A stretch of 64,000 bases of DNA. It comes from Streptomyces fragilis. GTDB lineage: Bacteria > Actinomycetota > Actinomycetes > Streptomycetales > Streptomycetaceae. The DNA is taken from positions 372,001 to 436,000 of the forward strand of contig NZ_BEVZ01000006.1 of the NCBI RefSeq assembly GCF_003112515.1, given 5' to 3'. The position numbers and the translations under genes are program-made. Shown here one piece after another: positions 36,800 through 44,922 of the stretch. Numbering within the stretch: position 1 is the stretch's first letter; each line of letters begins with the position of its first letter. Below the pieces are notes generated by a model. The model saw nothing but the letters and a program-made list of their open reading frames with translations, had not been told where the DNA came from and made no database searches.

Positions 36800-36824
36800 G
36801 TACCCGCCCGCCGGGCGCCTACAC
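36800..36824 (-). promoter_or_regulatory. Sigma-B-like promoter for the SDR gene
   Basis: On the minus strand this reads GTGT-N15-GGGTAC, matching the Streptomyces stress-sigma pattern GNNT-N14-16-GGGTAC/T. Confidence 0.55.
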
Positions 36825-36874
36825 CGCACGGCACGTGGTCCTCGCGGCTCCGCCGCCGCTCCCGGGCCCCTGGC

Positions 36875-36900
36875 GCATCGTCCGGGAAACCGCTGGGTAC
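36875..36900 (+). promoter_or_regulatory. Sigma-B-like promoter for the DUF2267 gene
   Basis: GCAT-N16-GGGTAC on the plus strand, 45 bases before the ATG at 36946 and divergent from the promoter at 36800-36824. Confidence 0.55.
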
Positions 36901-36945
36901 TCGGCCCGGCGACCCCCGCCCCCGGTATCCGCTGCGGGAGACGAC

Positions 36946-37650
36946 ATGATCACTCACCGACGCCTGGTCGAGGACGCCGCCGCACGCACCCGTCTGCCCT
37001 CCGAGCGGGTGGCCCGCGCGGTCAAGGTGACGCTCGCGGTCCTCGCTCTCCATCTCGACGTGCCGGCGCGGCAGCGGCTGCGGCAGGCGGTGCCCGGCCC
37101 GGCCCGGGACGCCGCCTACGCGACCGTCCCCCGCTCCCACGGCACGGTGACCGACTTCTACGGCGAGGTCGCGGCCCACCTGCCGGCGGCGCCGGAGCAG
37201 GGCCGTCGCGTGGCGCGCGCGGTGCTGTCGCTGATCGCCCGCGACGACCCGGGCCTGGCGCGCCACCTCGTGGAGAACCTGCCGCCCGGCTTCGCGGAGG
37301 CGTTCACCGCGCCGGACGCCCATCCCGAGCGGCTGCCCGGCGAGGACGCCCCGCTCACCGACCGCGAACTGCGCGACGCACTGCGCCGCCGCCCGTCGTG
37401 GAGCGGCGACGGCCACCGCCTCACCCGCACCGTCGGCCTGCCCCGCGACCGGGTCCCGCCGCTGCTGCACCAGGTGGAGCACGACGCCCGGGAACTGCAC
37501 CGCCGGGTCGGCCACTCGGTCTCGGACGAGGGCATCACCTTCACCGTCCGCACCCGTTCGGTGGACGCCGTCACCACCGCCGACCTGGAGCTGGCCGACC
37601 GGATCGACGCCGCGGTCTCCGCGGTGGGCTCCGGCGGACGCCCCGGGTGA
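36946..37650 (+). CDS. DUF2267 protein fused to a PCD/DCoH-like domain
   Basis: 234 residues with GGGAG before the ATG. Residues 1-125 are a DUF2267 helical domain (VEDAAARTRLPSERVARAVKVTLAVLALHL ... FYGEVAAHLP). Residues 140-228 resemble pterin-4a-carbinolamine dehydratase: LTDRELRDALRRRPSW, a GDGHRLTRTVGL strand, and the end FTVRTRSVDAVTTADLELADRID. The catalytic HHP of true dehydratases is replaced by HRRVG, so enzymatic activity is doubtful. DUF2267 proteins cluster with stress genes, which agrees with the promoter. The PCD assignment is by eye and less certain than the N-terminal one. Confidence 0.75.
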   Translation: MITHRRLVEDAAARTRLPSERVARAVKVTLAVLALHLDVPARQRLRQAVPGPARDAAYATVPRSHGTVTDFYGEVAAHLPAAPEQGRRVARAVLSLIARDDPGLARHLVENLPPGFAEAFTAPDAHPERLPGEDAPLTDRELRDALRRRPSWSGDGHRLTRTVGLPRDRVPPLLHQVEHDARELHRRVGHSVSDEGITFTVRTRSVDAVTTADLELADRIDAAVSAVGSGGRPG

Positions 37651-37734
37651 GGGCCCCGCGCCGCCCGGCCGGCGGCCCCCGGGAACGGCAACCCGTGGGG
37701 AAACGCGGGAACCGGTGGGCAATCGCGGGAAGGA

Positions 37735-37753
37735 ACCGGTGCGGCACACCGGT
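37735..37753. promoter_or_regulatory. Inverted repeat ACCGGTG-N5-CACCGGT before the DHA2 exporter
   Basis: A perfect 7-base dyad 90 bases before the exporter start, near two CGCGGGAA..CCGGTG direct repeats (37705-37741). It could be an operator for a TetR- or MarR-type regulator. Confidence 0.4.
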
Positions 37754-37842
37754 GCCCCGCCCCGTTGCGGGCAGATTGTCCCGTGCGGGCAGTCGTACGG
37801 AACCCGCCGTCGCGGCCGCCGTCCTGGTGAGAGGAGCTCTTC

Positions 37843-39363
37843 GTGACATCGTCGACGTCGGCGTCCGGCGGACGGTCCCCGGCCGGGAGGGAGGGCGGGG
37901 AGGGCCGGGACCCGAACCGGTGGCACGCCCTGTGGGTCACCCTGGTGGCCGGGTTCATGAGCCTGCTGGACGTGACGATCGTCGCCGTGGCCCTGCCGAC
38001 CATCCAGCGCGACCTGGGCGCGACCCCGGCCGAGGTGCAGTGGGTGGTGTCGGGTTACGCGCTCACCTTCGCCCTCGCTCTGGTGACCGCCGGCCGGCTG
38101 GGCGACGCGCTCAACCGGCGGCGGATCTTCCTGCTGGCGCTGAGCGCCTTCGTGCTGTGCAGCGCCCTCGCCGGGGCCGCCCCGAGCAGCACCTGGCTGG
38201 TGGTCGCCCGGCTGGCCCAGGGGCTGGCGGCGGGCTGCATGGCCCCGCAGAACTCGGCGCTCATCCAGCAGATGTTCCGCGGTCCCGAACGGGGCCGCGC
38301 CTTCGGCTTCTTCGGCGCCACGGTGGGCATCTCCAGCGCGGTCGGTCCGATCACCGGCGGTCTGATCCTGGCGCTGGCCTCCGGCGGCGGGGGCTGGCGG
38401 TGGATCTTCTACGTCAACGTCCCGATCGGCGTCGTCGCCGTGCTGCTCGGCCGGCGGCTGCTCCCGCGCACCCGCCCGACCGGCAAGGGCCACGTCGACG
38501 TCCCGGGCGTGCTGCTGCTCGGCGCGGGCGTGCTGGCGGTGATGCTGCCGCTGGTGCAGGCCGAGGCCGGCGGGCTGGGCCGGCTGTGGTGGCTGTTCCT
38601 GGTCGGGGCGGCGCTGCTCGCGGTGTTCACTCTCTGGCAGCGCCGGGTCCTCGCCCGCGGTGATCAACCGCTGCTGGATCTGCGGCTGTTCACCCAGACC
38701 CGCGGGTACGCGGTCGGCGCGGGGGTCGGCACGCTGTACTTCGTCGGCTTCAGCGGGGTGTGGCTGGTGTTCGCGCTCTTCTTCCAGCACGGTCTGGACT
38801 ACTCCCCGCTCCGGTCGGGCCTGGCGGTCACTCCCTTCGCGGTCGGGTCGGCGGGCGCGGCGGTGGTGTCCGGGCGGCTGGTGGACCGGCTGGGCAGGCT
38901 GCTGACGGTGTGCGGGCTGAGCGCGGTGATCGTCGGCATGAGCGCCACGGCGCTGCTGCTGCGCTTCGCGCCGGAGTCGTCGGCGACCTGGCTGGCCGCC
39001 CCGGCCCTGTTCGTGGCCGGCATGGGCAGCGGTTCCGTCATCTCGCCGAACATCACGATGACCCTGCGCGACGTCCCGGTGCGGATGGCCGGGGCGGCGG
39101 GCGGCGCGTTGCAGACCGGGCAGCGGCTGGGCGCGGCGGTGGGCACGGCGGCGCTGCCGGGTCTCTTCTACCTGGTGCTGGCGGGCCGGGACGACAACTT
39201 CCGCGACGCGGTCGCCATCGCGCTCGGCGCCGCGCTCCTCGGCATGACGGCGGCGCTCGCGCTGGCGGTGGCCGACTGGCGCCGCGACCGGGGCGGCCGC
39301 GGTGAGGGGGCCGGTGACTCCGGTGAGGCCGTGGGGCCGCCGGTCCGCACCGGCCGGGCGTGA
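37843..39363 (+). CDS. MFS drug exporter, DHA2 (EmrB/QacA) family
   Basis: 506 residues from a GTG with GAGAGGAG upstream. Fourteen membrane segments are expected. It has the family opening LVAGFMSLLDVTIVAVALPTIQRDLG, the motif A region GRLGDALNRRRIF, and the motif C-like SSAVGPITGGLI before KGHVDVPGVLLLGAG. It would export toxic compounds or antibiotics using the proton gradient. No adjacent regulator gene is present. Confidence 0.93.
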   Translation: MTSSTSASGGRSPAGREGGEGRDPNRWHALWVTLVAGFMSLLDVTIVAVALPTIQRDLGATPAEVQWVVSGYALTFALALVTAGRLGDALNRRRIFLLALSAFVLCSALAGAAPSSTWLVVARLAQGLAAGCMAPQNSALIQQMFRGPERGRAFGFFGATVGISSAVGPITGGLILALASGGGGWRWIFYVNVPIGVVAVLLGRRLLPRTRPTGKGHVDVPGVLLLGAGVLAVMLPLVQAEAGGLGRLWWLFLVGAALLAVFTLWQRRVLARGDQPLLDLRLFTQTRGYAVGAGVGTLYFVGFSGVWLVFALFFQHGLDYSPLRSGLAVTPFAVGSAGAAVVSGRLVDRLGRLLTVCGLSAVIVGMSATALLLRFAPESSATWLAAPALFVAGMGSGSVISPNITMTLRDVPVRMAGAAGGALQTGQRLGAAVGTAALPGLFYLVLAGRDDNFRDAVAIALGAALLGMTAALALAVADWRRDRGGRGEGAGDSGEAVGPPVRTGRA

Positions 39364-39386
39364 GAGGGCACGGGGCGGACGCCGGA

Positions 39387-39419
39387 GCGCGGGCCGCCCC
39401 GTGGAGGGACGGCCCGCGC
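39387..39419. terminator. First of two hairpins between convergent genes
   Basis: GCGCGGGCCG (39387-39396) pairs with CGGCCCGCGC (39410-39419), 13-base loop. Confidence 0.6.
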
Positions 39420-39425
39420 GCGCGT

Positions 39426-39451
39426 CACCCCCGGCCCGGGAGCCGGGGGTG
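39426..39451. terminator. Second hairpin between convergent genes
   Basis: CACCCCCGGC (39426-39435) pairs with GCCGGGGGTG (39442-39451), 6-base loop, 9 bases before the protease stop. Confidence 0.75.
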
Positions 39452-39459
39452 GGCGGTGA

Positions 39460-41868
39460 CTAGCTCACCGACAGGGCGGTGTCGTCGATGACGAAGCTGG
39501 TCTGCAGGTTGGTGTCCTCCACCCCGTTGAACTTCAGGGTGACGGTCTGACCGGCCAGCGAGGACAGGTCGAAGGACTTCTGGACGTACCCGGTGGCCGC
39601 GTTCAGGTTGCTGTAGGTGGCCAGGGTGGTCGAACCGGCGGTGACGGTGAGCTTGTCGTACGCCGTGGTGGCGGTGGTCTCCGCGGTGTCGATGTGCAGC
39701 CAGAAGCTGAGGGTGGCCTTGCAGCCGGCCGGGATGGTCACCGACTGGGAGAGCGTGTCGGTGTGCGAGGAGCCGTAGCCGTCCAGCCAGGCCTTGTACG
39801 AGCCGCCGTGCGCTGCCTGGCCGGAGTCGGTGGTGATGACGCCGCTGCTGGCGGTCCAGGTGGTGTTGCCGGACTCGAAGCCGGGGTTGCCGAGCAGCTG
39901 CTTGGCGGTGCAGGTGCCGCCGCCGACCGGGTTGACGGTCCAGGTGAAGGAGGCCGTGCCGGTCTGCGCGGCGCTGTCCGTGACGGTGACGGTGGTGCTG
40001 TAGGTGCCCGCCGTGGTCGGCGTGCCGGAGATGAGGCCGGTGGAGGCGTTGATGGCCAGGCCGGCCGGCAGCCCGGTGGCGCTGTAGGTCAGTGCGCCGG
40101 CGTTGGTGCTGCTCGCGCTGATCTGCAGGCTGACGGCGGTGCCGACGGTGGCCGTGCGGCTGCCCGGGTTGGTGACGGTGACGCCGTTGCCCGGCACGGG
40201 CACGCGGGCGCCGACGTTGATGCCCGCGAAGGCGTTGGCCACACCGGCGTACTGCGCGGAGTTCGCGCCGTACAGGGCGGTGGCGGCGTTGAGCGCGGCG
40301 GTGCGCGCGCCCGCGTAGTTGGTGCTGGACGTCATGTAGGTCGTCAGCGCCTTGTACCAGATCTGCAGGGCGGCGGCGCGGCCGATGCCCTGGACGGCGA
40401 CGCCGTCGCTGGTGGGGCTGTTGTAGGTGACGCCGTTGATCGTCTTGGTGCCGCTGCCCTCGGAGAGCAGGTAGAACATGTGGTTCGCGGGACCCGAGGA
40501 GTAGTGGACGTCGATGCTGCCGATGCCCGAGTACCAGGAGTCCTTGGAGCCGCCGTCCTTGCTCGGCTTGTCCATGTAGCGCAGCGGGGTGCCGTTGCCG
40601 TTGATGTCGATCTTCTCGCCGACCAGGTAGTCGCCGACGTCGGTGGAGTTGCCCGCGGCGAACTCGGCGCCGGCCGCGAAGATGTCGGAGGTGGCCTCGT
40701 TGAGGCCGCCGGACTCACCGCTGTAGGTCAGGTTGGCGGTCGCCGAGGTGACGCCGTGGCTCATCTCGTGGGCGGCCACGTCGAGCGAGGTCAGCGGGTG
40801 GGTGTTGCCCGAGCCGTCGCCGTAGGTCATGCAGAAGCAGCTGTCGTCCCAGAAGGCGTTGACGTAGCCGCTGCCGTAGTGGACGCGGGAGTAGGCGCCC
40901 TGGCCGTTGTTCTCGATGCCGCTGCGGTTGAACGTGTTCTTGAAGAAGTCCCAGGTCACCGCGGCGCCGTAGGCGGCGTCGACGGCGGCGGTCTGGTCGG
41001 TCGACGAGCTGGAGGCGACTCCGGTGCCCCAGGTGTCGTCCGCGTCGGTGAACAGGGTGCCGGCGCCGGAGGTGGCGCGGGCCAGGTTGGTGGTCCGGTG
41101 ACCGCCGCGGGAGCCGTCCGTCAGCTGGTACGTGGACCCGGAGAGCGTGGTGCCCAGGGTGACCGTGCCGCTGTAGAGGCTCTTGCCGGTGCCGGTCTTG
41201 ATGTCCTCGGACTCGTGCAGCTTCTCGCCGGTCAGGGCGTCGGTGACGACGCGCAGGCGGCTGGGGGTGCCGTCGTGCTGGAAGCCCTCGACGAGGGTCT
41301 CCCACGCCAGGCGCGGGGTGCCCGAGCCGGCCCAGACGACCTTGCGGGTGTTGTCGGCCGTCGGCGTGGCGTTGCCGTCGTGCGCCTTGGCGGCCTTGAC
41401 CGCCTTGGTCTCGGCGGTGGTCTCCGCCACCTTCGCGGTGGTGCCCACCGTGATGGCGCGCTTGTTGTTGAAGGTGGCGTTCAGCCCGTCGCCCTTGCCG
41501 GACTCCGGGGCGTCGTGGACGACGAGGTCGCCGCCGAGGACCGGCAGACCCGCGAAGGTCCGCTCGTAACGGGTGTGCAGCGTCCCGTCGTTGTCCTGGA
41601 CGACGTCCTTGACGAGGAGCTTCTCCTTGCCGCCGAGCTTCAGCTTCTTGGCGTGGTCGTCCGCCTTGGTCTGTGCGGACCTGATCAGCGAGGTGCGCTC
41701 GGAGGCCGTGATGTCGGCGGCGAGCCCGCCGGTGCGCAGCTGGGCGGCCTTGGGGGCGGCGTCCGGCTGGGCGGCGGCCGGGAGGGCGGGCAAGCCGACG
41801 GCGACCAGCGCCGCCGCGGCCAGCAGGCCGGCGGAGGCGGCCCGTCGGCGGAGGGTTGTGTGTCTCAC
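39460..41868 (-). CDS. Secreted thermolysin-type (M4) metalloprotease
   Basis: 802 residues from a GTG with AGGAC upstream. Sec signal (residues 1-33), an FTP/PepSY propeptide at about 50-215 (VLGGDLVVHD, RLAWETLVEG), then the M4 catalytic domain at 225-550: zinc motif AAHEMSHGVTS with the third ligand in GGLNEATSD, and the C-terminal histidine in SIDVHYSSGPANHMFYLL. A putative Ig-like domain follows (GNGVTVTNPG ... TVTVTDSAAQ). The C-terminal ~145 residues are a carbohydrate-binding-like jelly roll (LLGNPGFESGNTTW). It digests extracellular protein, and the extra modules may tether it to substrate or cell wall. Confidence 0.95.
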   Translation of the reverse strand: MRHTTLRRRAASAGLLAAAALVAVGLPALPAAAQPDAAPKAAQLRTGGLAADITASERTSLIRSAQTKADDHAKKLKLGGKEKLLVKDVVQDNDGTLHTRYERTFAGLPVLGGDLVVHDAPESGKGDGLNATFNNKRAITVGTTAKVAETTAETKAVKAAKAHDGNATPTADNTRKVVWAGSGTPRLAWETLVEGFQHDGTPSRLRVVTDALTGEKLHESEDIKTGTGKSLYSGTVTLGTTLSGSTYQLTDGSRGGHRTTNLARATSGAGTLFTDADDTWGTGVASSSSTDQTAAVDAAYGAAVTWDFFKNTFNRSGIENNGQGAYSRVHYGSGYVNAFWDDSCFCMTYGDGSGNTHPLTSLDVAAHEMSHGVTSATANLTYSGESGGLNEATSDIFAAGAEFAAGNSTDVGDYLVGEKIDINGNGTPLRYMDKPSKDGGSKDSWYSGIGSIDVHYSSGPANHMFYLLSEGSGTKTINGVTYNSPTSDGVAVQGIGRAAALQIWYKALTTYMTSSTNYAGARTAALNAATALYGANSAQYAGVANAFAGINVGARVPVPGNGVTVTNPGSRTATVGTAVSLQISASSTNAGALTYSATGLPAGLAINASTGLISGTPTTAGTYSTTVTVTDSAAQTGTASFTWTVNPVGGGTCTAKQLLGNPGFESGNTTWTASSGVITTDSGQAAHGGSYKAWLDGYGSSHTDTLSQSVTIPAGCKATLSFWLHIDTAETTATTAYDKLTVTAGSTTLATYSNLNAATGYVQKSFDLSSLAGQTVTLKFNGVEDTNLQTSFVIDDTALSVS

Positions 41869-42097
41869 TCGGTGTCCTGTCCGTTCGCGGCCGCTGTGGC
41901 GACCGGGGGCTGGCCGGGCGGGCGGTGGACCGCCGGTGACCGGCAGGGGTAACGGTCAGGGGTGAGGATGGCAGCGTTGACTCGGCCATGTCACGAGTGC
42001 AGGGGGCCCGGACGGCCGCTTCGAGGGATAACCCTCGGTGGACAGGGGGGACATGCGCGTACGAATCGGCCCCGGTCCCCCGGAGCCCTCTCGGCGG

Positions 42098-43795
42098 TCA
42101 GTTCTCCAGGTGGGTCGGCGCGAACATGCGCAGGGTCGCCGGGAGCACCACCACCGAGGGGCCCGGGGTGGCGAGCGCCTCGGACAGGTGGGCCCGCAGT
42201 TCCCGCGGGCTCGTCCGGACGGCGGGCACCCCGAAGGACTCCGCCAGGGCGACGAAGTCCGGCCCCGCGAGCTCCGTCCCGTGCGGCTCGCCGTACGCGT
42301 CGGTCATGTACTCGCGGAGGATGCCGTACCCGCCGTCGTCGACGATCAGCCAGGTGACGTCGAGCCGGTGGCGGCGCGCCGTGGCGAGCTCGGCGACCGA
42401 GTACAGCGCGCCCCCGTCGCCGGAGACGGCGAGGACCGGCAGGCCGGGCTCGGCGACGGCCGCGCCCAGGGCGGAGGGGAAGGCGTAGCCGAGGCCGCCG
42501 GCCCCCTGCGCGGAGTGCATGGTGTTGGGCCTGCGGGGGTCGAAGGCGGACCAGGCCCAGTACGACAGGATCGTCATGTCCCAGAAGGAGGGCGACCCGG
42601 CGGGCAGGGCCGCGCGCACCGACTCCAGGACGTCCTGCTCCAGGTCGAGGTCCTGGGCCGCGATCCGGGCGCCGACCCGGTCGAGGAGCTCCCGGACCCT
42701 GCGGGCGGCCCGGTCGTTCTCCCGCGCGGGCACCGGTTCCAGCGTCTCCAGCAGGGCCTGCAGCGCGAGCCGTGCGTCCGCGTGGATGCCGAGGGCGGGG
42801 TGGTTGGCCTCGAGCTTCCCGGCGTCGGCGTCGATCTGCACGATCGTGCCGCGCGGTGCCAACGTGTGGTAGTTGGAGGAGAGTTCGCCCAGTCCCGAGC
42901 CGACGACCAGCAGGACGTCGGCGTCCTCGAGGAAGTCGGTGGTGTGCCGGTCCTCCATCCAGGACCGCAGCGAGAGCGGATGCGTCCAGGGGAAGGCGCC
43001 CTTGCCGCCGAAGGTGGTGACGACCGGGACGGCGAGCTTCTCGGCCAGCTGCCGCAGCTTGCCGGAGGCGTCCGAGCGGACGACGCCGCCTCCCGCGACG
43101 ATCACCGGGCGCTCGGCGCGGGCCAGCAGGTCCGCGGCGACGGCGGTCAGTTCGGGCCGTGGCGGCAGTTCCTCCGGGGTGGCGTCCACCGCGGTGACCT
43201 GCGGGACGCGGGCCGGCTCCCGCAGCACGTCGTACGGGATCTCCACGTAGACGGGCCCGAAGGGGACGGTCAGCGCCGAGCGCCAGGCCTCGGCGATCGC
43301 GGTGGGGATCTGCGACTGGGTGCGGGCGGTGTGGACGGACTTGACGATCCCGCGGAAGGCGGCCGCCTGGTCCTCCAGCTCGTGGAGGTGACCTCGGCGC
43401 CGTCCGCCGGGGCCGCCGGACGGGACCTGGCCGCACAGGGCCAGCACCGGCGAGGAGGCGGCGGCGGCCTCCTGCAGCGCGGCCAGCGCGGTCAGCGCCC
43501 CGGGCCCGGTGGACAGCAGCAGCGGGGCGGCCTCTCCGGTGATCCGGCCGTACGCGTCCGCCGCGAAGGCGGCGTTGTTCTCGACCTGCAGGCCGACGGT
43601 GCGCAGGTCCGACCTGCGCAGCGCGTCGAGGACCGGCAGGACGTGCTGGCCGGGCAGGGCGAAGACGGTGGTGGCGCCCAGCCCGGCGAGCGTCTCCACG
43701 ACCAGGTCCCCGCCGTGGCGGCCGGGGGGCGGGTTCAGGGCCGCCTCCGTCTGCGCGGCCGTCGGGCGGAGCACCAGGTCGTGGTCGTGGGTCAC
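42098..43795 (-). CDS. Thiamine-diphosphate-dependent enzyme (acetolactate-synthase-like)
   Basis: 565 residues. The N-terminal ThDP pyrimidine domain has VFALPGQHVLPVLDALRR and the catalytic glutamate in VENNAAFAADAYGR. The central domain is at about 200-340, and the C-terminal diphosphate domain carries VSGDGGALYSVAELATA ... DDGGYGI as the metal/ThDP motif. It resembles acetolactate synthase and the N2-(2-carboxyethyl)arginine synthase group. The ATG overlaps the stop of the upstream ureohydrolase (ATGA), so the two act together, probably in metabolism of a guanidino compound. The exact reaction is unknown. Confidence 0.85.
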   Translation of the reverse strand: MTHDHDLVLRPTAAQTEAALNPPPGRHGGDLVVETLAGLGATTVFALPGQHVLPVLDALRRSDLRTVGLQVENNAAFAADAYGRITGEAAPLLLSTGPGALTALAALQEAAAASSPVLALCGQVPSGGPGGRRRGHLHELEDQAAAFRGIVKSVHTARTQSQIPTAIAEAWRSALTVPFGPVYVEIPYDVLREPARVPQVTAVDATPEELPPRPELTAVAADLLARAERPVIVAGGGVVRSDASGKLRQLAEKLAVPVVTTFGGKGAFPWTHPLSLRSWMEDRHTTDFLEDADVLLVVGSGLGELSSNYHTLAPRGTIVQIDADAGKLEANHPALGIHADARLALQALLETLEPVPARENDRAARRVRELLDRVGARIAAQDLDLEQDVLESVRAALPAGSPSFWDMTILSYWAWSAFDPRRPNTMHSAQGAGGLGYAFPSALGAAVAEPGLPVLAVSGDGGALYSVAELATARRHRLDVTWLIVDDGGYGILREYMTDAYGEPHGTELAGPDFVALAESFGVPAVRTSPRELRAHLSEALATPGPSVVVLPATLRMFAPTHLEN

Positions 43796-44769
43796 TGCGT
43801 GCGCGCCTTCGCGATCTGCCGGGACATGATGGTGGTGAGCTCGTAGGCGGTGTGCGAGGCGGCGACGGAGGTGATCTCCGCGTGGTCGTACGCCGGGGCG
43901 ACCTCCACGACGTCCGCCGACACCAGGTTGCAGCCGGCCAGGCCGCGCAGGATCTCCAGCAGCTCCCGCGAGGTCATCCCGCCGGCCTCGGGCGTGCCGG
44001 TTCCGGGCGCGTGCGCCGGGTCGAGGCAGTCGATGTCGATGGAGATGTACAGCGGCCGGTCCCCGATCCGCTGCCGCAGCTGGTCGGCGACCTCGTCCGC
44101 GCCCCGGCGGTAGACGTCCGCCGAGGTGACGATGCCGAAGCCCATCTTCTCGTCGTCCTTGAGGTCCTGCTTGCCGTACAGCGGGCCGCGGGTGCCGACG
44201 TGGGAGAGGGCCGAGGTGTCGAGGATGCCTTCCTCGACCGCCCGCCGGAACGGGGTGCCGTGGGTGTACTCGGCGCCGAAGTAGGTGTCCCAGGTGTCCA
44301 GGTGGGCGTCGAAGTGCAGGAGCGCGACCGGGCCGTGCTTCTTCGCCACGGAGCGCAGCAGCGGCAGCGCGATGGTGTGGTCGCCGCCGAGCGTCATCAG
44401 GCGGGCGCCGGTGCCGAGCAGGTCGTCCGCCGCGGCCTCGATCGTCTCGACGGCCTCGTCGATGTTGAACGGGTTGACCGCGATGTCCCCGCCGTCGGCC
44501 ACCTGCGCCAGCGCGAACGGCGAGGCGTCCTGGGCCGGGTTGTAGGGGCGCAGCAGCCGGGACGCCTCACGGATGGCGTTGCCGCCGAAGCGGGCGCCGG
44601 GCCGGTAGGAGACGCCCGAGTCGAAGGGGACGCCGATCACCGCCACGTCGGCCGCGCCGACCTCGTCCAGCCGCGGCAGCCGGGCGAACGTCGCCGGCCC
44701 CGCGTACCGCGGGATCCGCGAGGAGTCGACGGGGCCGCGGGGCGTCCCGCTGTTGCTCATGGAGGTCAT
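43792..44769 (-). CDS. Ureohydrolase (agmatinase / guanidinobutyrase family)
   Basis: 325 residues. All manganese ligand motifs are present: GGDHTIALP, FDAHLDTWD, and SIDIDCLDPAHAPGTGTPEAGG. It releases urea from a guanidino compound such as agmatine or 4-guanidinobutyrate; the specificity loop does not allow a choice. It is the first gene of a two-gene operon with the ThDP enzyme and lies divergent from a PucR regulator, which probably controls it. A later ATG four codons in is possible; the annotated start gives the usual length. Confidence 0.92.
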   Translation of the reverse strand: MTSMSNSGTPRGPVDSSRIPRYAGPATFARLPRLDEVGAADVAVIGVPFDSGVSYRPGARFGGNAIREASRLLRPYNPAQDASPFALAQVADGGDIAVNPFNIDEAVETIEAAADDLLGTGARLMTLGGDHTIALPLLRSVAKKHGPVALLHFDAHLDTWDTYFGAEYTHGTPFRRAVEEGILDTSALSHVGTRGPLYGKQDLKDDEKMGFGIVTSADVYRRGADEVADQLRQRIGDRPLYISIDIDCLDPAHAPGTGTPEAGGMTSRELLEILRGLAGCNLVSADVVEVAPAYDHAEITSVAASHTAYELTTIMSRQIAKARTQ

Positions 44770-44922
44770 GGAGGTGATGCCTTCCTCTCACCGGTACCGA
44801 GGGTACGCGGCGCCGAAGTCACCGGCGGAGCGCACCACGGACCGACCCTAGATGGCCCCCGGACGGCTGCGAAGTGTACGTTTCCTCCATCGGGCCGGAG
44901 AAGAACAGAGGAATCGTCCATC

